The notes under the pieces are model-generated. The model had not been told where the DNA came from. It saw nothing but the letters and a program-made list of their open reading frames with translations, and ran no database searches. This document shows positions 16,786-24,194 of a stretch of 64,000 bases of DNA, one piece after another. Source of the DNA: Bacteroidaceae bacterium. GTDB taxonomy: Bacteria; Bacteroidota; Bacteroidia; Bacteroidales; Bacteroidaceae. Position numbers and translations under genes: made by a program. Location of the stretch: contig JAFUVE010000027.1 in the NCBI GenBank assembly GCA_017483765.1, positions 62,001-126,000 of the forward strand, written 5' to 3'. Numbering within the stretch: position 1 is the stretch's first letter; each line of letters begins with the position of its first letter.

Positions 16786-16825
16786 GAAAAAGAGGACATG
16801 CACCGCACGTCCTCCTTTTTTTTTC
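16786..16825 (-). terminator. terminator of the Glu/Ala/Pro-rich lipoprotein gene
   Basis: The stem GAGGAC (16792-16797) pairs with GTCCTC (16809-16814), with A-rich DNA on the left and T-rich DNA on the right. Read on the minus strand it gives a hairpin followed by a U run just after the lipoprotein stop. It may also work on the plus strand. Confidence 0.7.
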
Positions 16826-16851
16826 TCTTAATGCTTCGATTAGTTGGCAGC

Positions 16852-17301
16852 TTACTCTGCAGGAGCAGCTTCCTCTTCAGCAGGAGCAGCTTCTTCCTCT
16901 GCGGGAGCAGCTTCTTCCTCTGCAGGTGCAGCTTCTTCCTCTACCTCAGCATCTTCGCCTTCAGTAGCCTCTTCGTCTTCTGCAGCAGCTGGCATGAACT
17001 TCTTCACAGCTTCCTCCATAGCAGCCTCAAACTTGGCCTCTGCCTCGCTGACCTTCTTCTCTTCTTCAGGAGTCGGCTTGTAGTCTGCGCCAAGTTCCTT
17101 CTCAGCAGCCTCTGCAAGCTTTTTGTACTCTGTCTGCATTTCCTCGCCAAGTTTCTGAACTTCATCAAAGCTGGCAGCCTTGCTGATCTTCTCTGTGTAG
17201 GTGTTCATCAGGTTCACCATTGAGTCTACCGGGCTTGACTTCTTGCAGCTAACTGCGAATACTGCCACGAGGGCAACCAAAAGAACTGTAAGTTTCTTCA
17301 T
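16852..17301 (-). CDS. small lipoprotein with Glu/Ala/Pro heptapeptide repeats
   Basis: Translation should start at the ATG at 17299-17301, not at the more upstream in-frame Met, because MKKLTVLLVALVAVFAVSC forms a lipoprotein signal and the -7 box sits at 17350. The product is 149 residues. The middle is helical and charged (EMQTEYKKLAEAAEKELGADY). The C-terminus is four near-perfect EEEAAPA repeats, strongly acidic and probably extended. It likely sits in a membrane facing the periplasm or surface. I do not recognise a function. Confidence 0.7.
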   Translation of the reverse strand: MKKLTVLLVALVAVFAVSCKKSSPVDSMVNLMNTYTEKISKAASFDEVQKLGEEMQTEYKKLAEAAEKELGADYKPTPEEEKKVSEAEAKFEAAMEEAVKKFMPAAAEDEEATEGEDAEVEEEAAPAEEEAAPAEEEAAPAEEEAAPAE

Positions 17302-17349
17302 TTCTCTTAAATTTTTTTGATTAATAAATAAATGTAATGAATTCGGCGG

Positions 17350-17357
17350 CAAAGGTA
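17350..17357 (-). promoter_or_regulatory. -7 box TACCTTTG for the acidic-repeat lipoprotein
   Basis: The minus strand reads TACCTTTGC, matching TAnnTTTG, about 49 nt before the ATG at 17301. It helps to rule out the upstream in-frame Met as the start. Confidence 0.55.
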
Positions 17358-17525
17358 AATCTTTTATTTCAATCCTACCAAAGAAAAATCAATTTTCTTT
17401 CATTTTTTAACATATTATAAGTAACAACACCAATTTTATGATGTTTTTACGTGCTTTTTTCACATTTCAAACTCTATCTTTCCGAAAAACAACTCCCTTT
17501 CCAACGAAAAACGGGAAAAAAAACG

Positions 17526-17533
17526 TATATTTG
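17526..17533 (+). promoter_or_regulatory. -7 box TATATTTG for the metallophosphatase gene
   Basis: A TAnnTTTG match 21 nt before a GTG codon. It lies inside the longest open frame, so translation must start after it if this promoter is used. Confidence 0.5.
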
Positions 17534-17554
17534 CACAAAAATACAAATATCAAA

Positions 17555-19228
17555 GTGGAAACTCGTAAGGTCAACATCATTTTTACAACCGACATCCATG
17601 GGAACTACTTCCCATACGACTTCAGGCACGACTGCTGGGGAAAAGGCAGCCTGCAGAGAGTCCACGGGTTCGTGGCGCAGCAGGTCAGAAGACTGTCGGG
17701 AAGCACAATTCTCATCGACGGAGGAGACATCCTCCAAGGGGAGCCTACGGCATACTACTTCAATTTCGTCGACAGAAGCACGAAACACAAAGCCAGCGAC
17801 ATGTGCAACTTCATCGGATACGACGTCGCGGTCATCGGAAACCATGACATCGAATGTGGGCACGAGCTTTTCGACGCATATGTCGAGGGATGCAACTTTC
17901 CAATTCTTGGGGCCAACGCCGTCAGCATCGAATCCGGCCTACCCTATTTCGAGCCATACACCATGCTCACCAGGAGCGGAATCAGAATTGCCATCATCGG
18001 ATTCACCAGCCCGGCCATTCCCCATTGGGTACCACATCGTGTGTGGCAGGACCTGAGATTCGACGACATCAAGGAGAGCGCAAGGAAATGGATTGATTAT
18101 GTCAAGCAGCACGAAAACCCGGACTTCATCATCGGACTATTCCATTCGGGAATGGACGAGGGAATCGTCACTGACGACTACAGGGAGAACGCGGTCAGGG
18201 ACACCATTACGGACGTCGACGGCTTCGACCTCGTACTATACGGACACGACCACTCCAGCAACATGGAGGAAATCGAGTCACCATCGGGGAAGAGCGTACT
18301 CTGCGTCAACTCGGGCAGCTTCGCGCACTCCGTTGCAGAAATCCGAGTCAAGTTCACTATCGACGACAGCGGAGCCATCAAGCACGACATGACAAGCCAG
18401 CTTTACTACATCGGAAAACTGCACAACGTGCACTGCACCGAGTTCAAACGGCATTTCAAGGAGGAGTTCCTTGCGGTCAAGAAGTTCGCATCCAAGAAAA
18501 TCGGACGTTTCACAAAGCGGGTCGACGTCTCCGACGCCTATTTCGGCTCCTCTGCATACATCGACTTCATACATCAGCTGCAACTCGAGGTCAGCGGAGC
18601 GGACATCAGCTTCGTTGCGCCGTTCTTCTTCAATGCCAGCATTGAGGAGGGCGACGTGAAAATCAGCGACGTGTTCAATCTCTACAGGTTCGAGGACAAA
18701 CTCTACACGCTCTTGCTCACAGGAAAGGAAATAGAGCAATACCTCGAGATGAGCTACGCAACTTGGACATGCCAGATGAACGGGCCGGACGACCCGCTAC
18801 TGCTGCTCAGCCCAATGAAGAACAACCCGGAGAAGATGGGATTCAAGAACTTCCTCTTCAACTTCGACTCGGCGGCCGGCATTTGCTACGACGTCGACGT
18901 CAGCCATCCGGCAGGAAGCAAAATCAGCATCAGGTCCATGGCGGACGGATCGCCGTTCAGCTATCAGAAGACTTACAAGGTGGCAATGACGGCATATCGT
19001 GCCAACGGCGGGGGCGAGCTGCTCACCAAGGGGGCGGGACTCACCAAGGAGCAAATCGACCAAAGGACGCTCTCACATTCTGAGCACGACATCCGGCATT
19101 ACATGATCGAATACATCAGCAGAATGAAAAACGTCACGCCAGAGAAAATGGGGCATTGGCGGTTCATCCCCGTTGACTGGGCCGAGGCGGCAGAGAAGCG
19201 CGAGCGCGAAATCCTTTTCAGCAAATAG
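17555..19228 (+). CDS. 5'-nucleotidase / bifunctional metallophosphatase family protein
   Basis: The product (557 residues from GTG at 17555) has an N-terminal calcineurin-like phosphoesterase domain: FTTDIHGNYFPYD (motif DxHG), ILIDGGDILQGEP (GDxxQ), VIGNHDIECG (GNHD/E), FHSGMD and YGHDHSS (GHxH). A C-terminal 5'-nucleotidase domain follows (GSSAYIDFIHQLQLE, NLYRFEDKLYTLLLTGKEIEQYLE, YRANGGGEL). Such enzymes cleave nucleotides or related phosphoesters. No convincing signal peptide is seen from this start, so it may be cytoplasmic, which is unusual for the family. An ATG at 17438 is in frame, but its extra 39 residues are Lys/Phe-rich with no likeness to the family and contain the promoter box. 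Confidence 0.8.
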   Translation: METRKVNIIFTTDIHGNYFPYDFRHDCWGKGSLQRVHGFVAQQVRRLSGSTILIDGGDILQGEPTAYYFNFVDRSTKHKASDMCNFIGYDVAVIGNHDIECGHELFDAYVEGCNFPILGANAVSIESGLPYFEPYTMLTRSGIRIAIIGFTSPAIPHWVPHRVWQDLRFDDIKESARKWIDYVKQHENPDFIIGLFHSGMDEGIVTDDYRENAVRDTITDVDGFDLVLYGHDHSSNMEEIESPSGKSVLCVNSGSFAHSVAEIRVKFTIDDSGAIKHDMTSQLYYIGKLHNVHCTEFKRHFKEEFLAVKKFASKKIGRFTKRVDVSDAYFGSSAYIDFIHQLQLEVSGADISFVAPFFFNASIEEGDVKISDVFNLYRFEDKLYTLLLTGKEIEQYLEMSYATWTCQMNGPDDPLLLLSPMKNNPEKMGFKNFLFNFDSAAGICYDVDVSHPAGSKISIRSMADGSPFSYQKTYKVAMTAYRANGGGELLTKGAGLTKEQIDQRTLSHSEHDIRHYMIEYISRMKNVTPEKMGHWRFIPVDWAEAAEKREREILFSK

Positions 19229-19253
19229 AATGTCCCCACCCACCACACAACAC

Positions 19254-19361
19254 TAAAAAACTGAAAACTGAAAACTGATAACTGATAACTAAAAAACTGA
19301 TAACTGATAACTGAAATCAAAAACTAAAAAACTGAAAACTGATAACTGAAAACTGAAAACT
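19254..19361 (+). repeat. ACTGAAAACTGATAACTG-type tandem repeats before miaA
   Basis: More than 100 nt of imperfect repeats built from AAAACTG and ATAACTG lie between the metallophosphatase stop and the miaA start, ending 8 nt before the ATG. The same kind of repeat occurs at 21298-21323 and 24160-24190. Confidence 0.85.
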
Positions 19362-19369
19362 ATAATTCC

Positions 19370-20320
19370 ATGCTTACCATCATCGGTCCAACAGCATCAG
19401 GCAAAACAGCCTTCGCAGTCCGTCTGGCCAAGGAGCTCGACGGAGAAATCATCAGCGGAGACAGCCGTCAGGTCTACAGAAGGATGGACCTCGGGACGGG
19501 AAAAGACCTCGAAGACTACATCGTCGACGGGACGCCCATTCCATACCACCTCATCGACATCGCTGAACCGGGAACGAAATACAATGTCTATCAGTTCCAG
19601 CGCGACTTCATACAGGCATACAAGGACATACGCAAAAGGGAAAAGAAGCCTATTCTTTGCGGAGGAACAGGACTATACATCGAGAGCGTCATCAGAGGAT
19701 ACCGTATGTCATTCGTCCCGGAGAACAAACCTCTCAGATTATCCCTCGAAGGCAAGTCGCTCGAAGAGCTTACCAAAATACTGACTTCCTACAAGAAACT
19801 GCACAACAAAACGGATGTCGACACAGCGCAGAGGGCGATTCGGGCCATCGAGATCGAAGAGTACTATCAAGCCCACCCGGAAGAGGACAACACCACGGAA
19901 GAAGAAGACGACAGAAAACTCATCTTCAACGAAATTCACGATAACAACATCGTCATCGGACTCAACATCGAACGCGAGGTCAGACGGCAGCGCATATCAC
20001 AGCGACTAAGGCAAAGACTCGACAACGGGATGCTCGACGAGATCAGAAACCTCATCAACGAGGGTATATCCCCCGACGACCTCATCTATTACGGACTGGA
20101 ATACAAGTACCTCACGCTGCACGTCATCGGAAAATTGTCATTCGACGAGATGTTTCGACTTCTCGAAATCGCCATTCACCAATTTGCAAAGCGACAGATG
20201 ACATGGTTCAGGGGAATGGAGCGGAGAGGCATTCCCATCCACTGGATAAATGCCATGGATTGTGCGGAAGAAAACATCAAAAAAGTGAAAGATATCATCA
20301 CGACAGTAAAAAAACATTAA
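19370..20320 (+). CDS. miaA: tRNA dimethylallyltransferase
   Basis: The 316-residue enzyme adds a dimethylallyl group to A37 of tRNAs that read UNN codons. The P-loop IIGPTASGKTAFAVRLA is at residues 4-20. The dimethylallyl/tRNA motif DSRQVYRRMDLGTGK follows, then PYHLIDI and CGGTGLYIESVIRGY. The C-terminal RQMTWFRGMER is typical. Length fits the family (about 300). The start ATG at 19370 directly precedes the conserved LTIIGPTA. An ACTG-type tandem repeat fills the space upstream. It is followed by nudC after 40 nt, which seems to have its own promoter. Confidence 0.93.
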   Translation: MLTIIGPTASGKTAFAVRLAKELDGEIISGDSRQVYRRMDLGTGKDLEDYIVDGTPIPYHLIDIAEPGTKYNVYQFQRDFIQAYKDIRKREKKPILCGGTGLYIESVIRGYRMSFVPENKPLRLSLEGKSLEELTKILTSYKKLHNKTDVDTAQRAIRAIEIEEYYQAHPEEDNTTEEEDDRKLIFNEIHDNNIVIGLNIEREVRRQRISQRLRQRLDNGMLDEIRNLINEGISPDDLIYYGLEYKYLTLHVIGKLSFDEMFRLLEIAIHQFAKRQMTWFRGMERRGIPIHWINAMDCAEENIKKVKDIITTVKKH

Positions 20321-20348
20321 ATTATTTTGTTTTCAACCACACTTTTCA

Positions 20349-20356
20349 TAAATTTG
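20349..20356 (+). promoter_or_regulatory. -7 box TAAATTTG directly in front of nudC
   Basis: The match ends only 4 nt before the nudC ATG at 20361. Since Bacteroidetes transcripts start a few nt after this box, the nudC mRNA would be leaderless or nearly so. Confidence 0.5.
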
Positions 20357-20360
20357 CAAC

Positions 20361-21206
20361 ATGTATTGGTTTATCTTCATAGGCAACAGCATTATCCTCA
20401 GTAAGAAAGGCGACAAATTCTCCATTCCGGAATCCGATATGCCGCCTACAACGCTCAACCCCTGGGAACACGTACAGATTCTGCCCGACATCAACGGAAA
20501 GAAATGCAGGTCTTACGGGCTGACCACCATACCAAAGGAGGGGATGCCGCCCGATACCACTACCATGGAGCTCAGGGCCAGCTTCAAGGTGCTGCCGAGA
20601 AATCTCTACAACATGGCAGGAAAAGCGGCGGAGCTACACTACTGGGACCTCAACAACCGGTTCTGCGGACACTGCGGAGGAAACATGTCCTGGACGGGCG
20701 ACATCTGCAAGACGTGCGACAACTGCAAAAGGGAATGTTGGCCTCAGGTCACCCCGGCCACCATCGTCAGAATCAGGAAGCCTCAAGTCAAGGACGACGA
20801 AGGAAACGTCATCGAGACCGAGAAAGTATTGCTCGTCCATGCAAGAAACTTCAGAAGGGCGGAATACTACGGACTTGTGGCGGGATTCCTCGAGACGGGG
20901 GAGACGCTCGAAGAGTGTGTCAGAAGGGAGGTCAGAGAGGAAGTGGGACTTGAAATCACCAACCTGAGGTATTTCGGTTCGCAGCCATGGCCATATCCCT
21001 GCGGTGTCATGATCGGATTCACGGCTGACTACCTGTCCGGAACCATACACCTCCAGCAGGAGGAGCTGTCAAGAGGAGGATGGTTCGACCGTGACCACCT
21101 GCCCATGCTACCCGACAAGCTTTCCATCGCACGAATGCTCATCGACGACTGGATCGAAAAAAACGACAGCCAAGACATTAAACCAAACGGCAATAATGCA
21201 GTCTAA
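20361..21206 (+). CDS. nudC: NADH pyrophosphatase NudC (NAD decapping type)
   Basis: The 281-residue protein has a zinc ribbon (FCGHCGG at 101-107, CKTCDNCKREC at 116-126). A full Nudix box covers 175-197 (GFLETGETLEECVRREVREE). The SQPWPYP motif at 207-213 marks NADH pyrophosphatases. It hydrolyses NADH to NMNH and AMP, and family members remove NAD caps from RNA. The Nudix Glu residues (RREVREEVG) are intact. The start is tied to a -7 box just 4 nt upstream, so the message may be leaderless. The space after it (21207-21360) holds a family A hairpin repeat and ACTG-type repeats. Confidence 0.92.
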   Translation: MYWFIFIGNSIILSKKGDKFSIPESDMPPTTLNPWEHVQILPDINGKKCRSYGLTTIPKEGMPPDTTTMELRASFKVLPRNLYNMAGKAAELHYWDLNNRFCGHCGGNMSWTGDICKTCDNCKRECWPQVTPATIVRIRKPQVKDDEGNVIETEKVLLVHARNFRRAEYYGLVAGFLETGETLEECVRREVREEVGLEITNLRYFGSQPWPYPCGVMIGFTADYLSGTIHLQQEELSRGGWFDRDHLPMLPDKLSIARMLIDDWIEKNDSQDIKPNGNNAV

Positions 21207-21241
21207 CTATATGCAGCCCAACAAAAAGGAGCCAATGGCTC

Positions 21242-21273
21242 GTCGTGTGGCGAGCGATACCATCGCGAGCAAG
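21242..21273. repeat. hairpin repeat family A, copy 2
   Basis: The same 32-nt element as at 12604 with loop ACC instead of AAC. It lies between nudC and the glycine-zipper lipoprotein. ACTG-type repeats follow at 21298-21323, 38 nt before the next ATG. Confidence 0.75.
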
Positions 21274-21360
21274 GCCACCCATCCACCACACGGCACAAAA
21301 AAACTGAAAACTGAAAACTGAAATCCCTAAACCATTAACAACCATAAACTCAAGAAAAAA

Positions 21361-22104
21361 ATGAAAAAGATTTTTGTTTACGCTATCAGTTCTGCCCTGC
21401 TTCTGGGCACGACTCTCAGCAGCTGTTCCTACAGCGGCTACGAAAGCTACCTCGGCACCATGGCTGGTGCTGAAATCGGAGGAATTATCGGACAGAGCAT
21501 CGGATGGATGAACACAAGCCGTCATTCAGGACCCGGAAACGCCATGCTCGGAGGAATCATCGGAACCGTGGCTGGTGCAGCTATCGGTAACGCCATCGGA
21601 AACGAGGCGGCGGAGTCGAGAAAGGCACAAGAGCGGGAATACCGCAGAAACAGACGCCACGACGACAGACATCGCAGCAACCGATATCAGAACAACAACA
21701 GCAGCCACGACTCGTATGATTACAGTGGGGGCTACCAGACAGAAGGAGGACGCGACTACACAAAGTCGGCCAGCAACATCATCATATCGAACCTCAAGTA
21801 CGAGGACGAGAACGGCGACGGACTCATCAGCAAGTACGAGACAATCAACGTCATATACGAAATCACTAACACCACAAGCAGAGACATCGACGTCAGACTC
21901 GCCATCGGAAACAACTCCAACCACAACTTCGAGTTCTCACCAGAGACCGAAGCGACCATCGCCGCTGGAAAAACTATCAGATACAAGGCTAAGGTTTTCT
22001 GCAAGTCACTGCCAAGGGATTCTTACACTGACATTCCGGTCTACGCCAACAGCAGCCAGGCTGGATCGGCATCCGACACCATCAGAATCAAAAACGACAA
22101 ATAA
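21361..22104 (+). CDS. glycine-zipper lipoprotein
   Basis: The 247-residue product has a lipoprotein signal (MKKIFVYAISSALLLGTTLSSCS). A glycine-zipper region at about residues 38-85 follows (GAEIGGIIGQSIG and GGIIGTVAGAAIGNAIGNE), of the kind found in outer-membrane lipoproteins such as SlyB-like proteins. A basic Arg/His-rich linker (REYRRNRRHDDRHRSNRY) comes next. The C-terminal beta domain (residues 140-245) has YEDENGDGLISKYETINVIYE, where DENGDG is an EF-hand-like calcium loop. It ends in VYANSSQAGSASDTIRIKND. It probably acts in the cell envelope; the role is unknown. Confidence 0.7.
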   Translation: MKKIFVYAISSALLLGTTLSSCSYSGYESYLGTMAGAEIGGIIGQSIGWMNTSRHSGPGNAMLGGIIGTVAGAAIGNAIGNEAAESRKAQEREYRRNRRHDDRHRSNRYQNNNSSHDSYDYSGGYQTEGGRDYTKSASNIIISNLKYEDENGDGLISKYETINVIYEITNTTSRDIDVRLAIGNNSNHNFEFSPETEATIAAGKTIRYKAKVFCKSLPRDSYTDIPVYANSSQAGSASDTIRIKNDK

Positions 22105-22122
22105 CAGCACAATACGACTACC

Positions 22123-22155
22123 AAAAACGGAGGCTTACCAAGGCCCCCGTTTTTT
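22123..22155 (+). terminator. intrinsic terminator after the glycine-zipper lipoprotein
   Basis: The arms AAAAACGGAGGC and GCCCCCGTTTTTT form a hairpin with one mismatch, ending in a run of six T, 18 nt after the stop codon. Confidence 0.8.
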
Positions 22156-22345
22156 GTGCATGTCCCCACCCTCCCCCGTCCTGCCGACACAGCCCCACAG
22201 AAAATCGGACAACTTTGGAGCAGCGAGTGCAAAGCTAAGCTTGCTTAAGCTTTGCCGAGTCGTGACAAAGTTCATGAAATAAATAGTAAATAGTAAATCG
22301 TAAATAATTAACATCCAAATCGTGAATTATTTGAAAAATAATTGC

Positions 22346-22353
22346 TAACTTTG
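22346..22353 (+). promoter_or_regulatory. -7 box TAACTTTG for pyrB
   Basis: A TAnnTTTG match 50 nt before the pyrB start. Just upstream (22280-22312) short AAATAGTAAATAGTAAAT repeats occur. No pyrimidine attenuator is evident in the short leader. Confidence 0.6.
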
Positions 22354-22403
22354 CAGTCGATTTACATCACCACCTATTTTTATAACGAATAAAGAGAGTA
22401 ACA

Positions 22404-23351
22404 ATGGCGAACAGAAGCATCGTCTCCATATCGTCCTACAGCCACGAGAAAATACAGTACCTGCTCGACATGGCATGCGAAATGGAGGCTCATCCGAACA
22501 GGAAAATTCTTGAAGGAAAAGTTGTGGCGACACTTTTCTTCGAACCCTCCACCAGAACCAGGCTCAGCTTCGAGACTGCAGCCAACAGACTGGGAGCCAG
22601 GGTTATCGGTTTCGCCGATCCTAAAGCAACGAGCTCCACGAAAGGTGAGACGCTCAAGGACACAATCAAGATGGTGTCCAACTATGCCGACGTCATCGTC
22701 ATGCGCCACAAGCTTGAGGGAGCTGCGCTATATGCCAGCGAGATGACCGACACACCTATCATCAACGCAGGCGACGGTGCTAACCTACACCCCTCACAGA
22801 CCATGCTCGACCTCTATTCAATCTACAAGACACAGGGAACGCTCGAAAACCTCAACATATACATGGTGGGAGACCTCAAATACGGCAGGACCGTACACTC
22901 ACTGCTCATGTCTCTGTCATCATACAATCCTACGTTCCACTTCATAGCGCCAAAAGAACTCGAGATGCCGCAGGAATATAAGACATTCTGCAGGCAAAAC
23001 GGGGTGAAGTTCATCGAGCAGACCGACTTCACTGCTGAGACCATCGCCGACGCAGACATCATATACATGACCAGAGTGCAGCGAGAGCGGTTCACCGACC
23101 TCATGGAGTACGAGAGGGTCAAGGACGCATACATCCTACGTAAGGCCATGCTAAAGGACTGCAGGCCGAACATGAAAATCCTACACCCGCTGCCGCGTGT
23201 CAACGAAATCGAGCGAGACATCGACGACTCACCACACGCATACTACTTCGAGCAGGCAGGCAACGGGCTCTTCGCCAGAGAAGCGCTCATTTGCGACGTG
23301 CTGGGCATCACGCTCGACGACCTACGCAACGACAAAACCATCATCCCATAA
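22404..23351 (+). CDS. pyrB: aspartate carbamoyltransferase catalytic chain
   Basis: The 315-residue enzyme joins carbamoyl phosphate and aspartate in the second step of UMP synthesis. The carbamoyl phosphate motif [15 protein letters not shown] is near residue 50. [15 protein letters not shown] (near 128), [17 protein letters not shown] (near 155) and HPLPRVNEI (near 265) are all typical of PyrB. Length fits the class with a regulatory partner. pyrI lies 149 nt downstream on the same strand, so the enzyme is expected to be the allosteric c6r6 type. It has its own -7 box. Confidence 0.95.
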   Translation: MANRSIVSISSYSHEKIQYLLDMACEMEAHPNRKILEGKVVATLFFEPSTRTRLSFETAANRLGARVIGFADPKATSSTKGETLKDTIKMVSNYADVIVMRHKLEGAALYASEMTDTPIINAGDGANLHPSQTMLDLYSIYKTQGTLENLNIYMVGDLKYGRTVHSLLMSLSSYNPTFHFIAPKELEMPQEYKTFCRQNGVKFIEQTDFTAETIADADIIYMTRVQRERFTDLMEYERVKDAYILRKAMLKDCRPNMKILHPLPRVNEIERDIDDSPHAYYFEQAGNGLFAREALICDVLGITLDDLRNDKTIIP

Positions 23352-23469
23352 ATTCGTTCACGCCGAATGGAAATATTTCACCTCATCCCCACGGGGCGCC
23401 TGACTGGCATCCACGCTTTAAGCGGACCCACTTCTTCCCTGGTGTTGAGTGGATACTCCCCGCACGGCA

Positions 23470-23493
23470 CTCTCAACTCTCAACTCTCAACTG
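23470..23493 (+). repeat. CTCTCAACTCTCAACTC leader repeat before pyrI
   Basis: Three 8-nt CTCTCAA-type units end 7 nt before the pyrI start. They are similar to those before uxaA and proA. Confidence 0.7.
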
Positions 23494-23500
23494 AATAATT

Positions 23501-23977
23501 ATGAAACGAAAAGACTTGCTCGTGGCCGCACTCGAAAACGGAACGGTCATCGACCACATACCAACATCAAAGCTATTCACCGTGGCTAACCTACTCAAGC
23601 TCGACACATTCCCCGAGCCCGTGCTCATCGGAAACAACCTCAGCAGCAACAAAATCGGGAAGAAAGGAATGATCAAAATATCCAACCGGATGCTCACGGA
23701 CGACGAAATCAGCCGACTGGCTGTTGTCTGCCCTAACATACGGCTTTGCATCATCAGGGACTACGAGGTGGTTGAGAAGAAAGAGGTCATGCTCCCCGAC
23801 ACGCTCGAGAACGTTGTCAAATGCGCAAACCCGGTTTGCATTTCCAACAACGAGCCCATGCGCTCATTCTTCTATGTCACTGACAAAGACAACGGAATCA
23901 TGCGGTGCCACTATTGCAACAAGGAGCAGAAAATCGAAAAGGCAGAATTCTACAAGCAGCTCGTGCTCAACATATAG
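23501..23977 (+). CDS. pyrI: aspartate carbamoyltransferase regulatory chain
   Basis: The 158-residue protein binds nucleotide effectors and the PyrB trimers. The N-terminal allosteric domain shows [20 protein letters not shown]. The C-terminal zinc domain holds the four Cys in CANPVC and CHYC. Length is normal. The gap to pyrB (149 nt) is wide for a pair that is usually close, and the G-poor repeat before the start may set translation. Confidence 0.94.
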   Translation: MKRKDLLVAALENGTVIDHIPTSKLFTVANLLKLDTFPEPVLIGNNLSSNKIGKKGMIKISNRMLTDDEISRLAVVCPNIRLCIIRDYEVVEKKEVMLPDTLENVVKCANPVCISNNEPMRSFFYVTDKDNGIMRCHYCNKEQKIEKAEFYKQLVLNI

Positions 23978-24090
23978 GCCCCGCCAGAAAAAAGTAGAAA
24001 CGTCCACATATGGCGTCTACCCAGTAAGGAAAGATGCGCCACAGTGCGTCTTACTGCTCAAAGACTGCGACTGCCGTGGTTGTCGCCTAT

Positions 24091-24109
24091 GCCGCAACAG
24101 GGTTGCGGC
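24091..24109. repeat. hairpin repeat family B, copy 2
   Basis: The hairpin GCCGCAAC-AGG-GTTGCGGC is preceded by TTGTCGCCTAT. The wider match to copy 3 runs from about 24066 to 24115. It lies in the pyrI-ileS gap, which holds no gene. Confidence 0.8.
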
Positions 24110-24159
24110 CACCAATGACCGGCATCCACGCACACATCCTCATGGGCACTGAAAATCGT

Positions 24160-24190
24160 AAAACTCAAAACTGAAAAACTGAAAACTGAA
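24160..24190 (+). repeat. AAAACTGAAAAACTGAAAACTG leader repeat before ileS
   Basis: Four AAACTC/AAACTG units end 4 nt before the ileS ATG, as in the miaA leader. Confidence 0.75.
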
Positions 24191-24194
24191 AAAT

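Noticed and set aside
16564..17223. Open frame of 219 codons on the plus strand, preceded by a TAAATTTG box
   Set aside because: It crosses the family B repeat and the whole complement of the acidic-repeat lipoprotein; the Cys/Phe/Leu-rich product is not protein-like. The box is probably chance.
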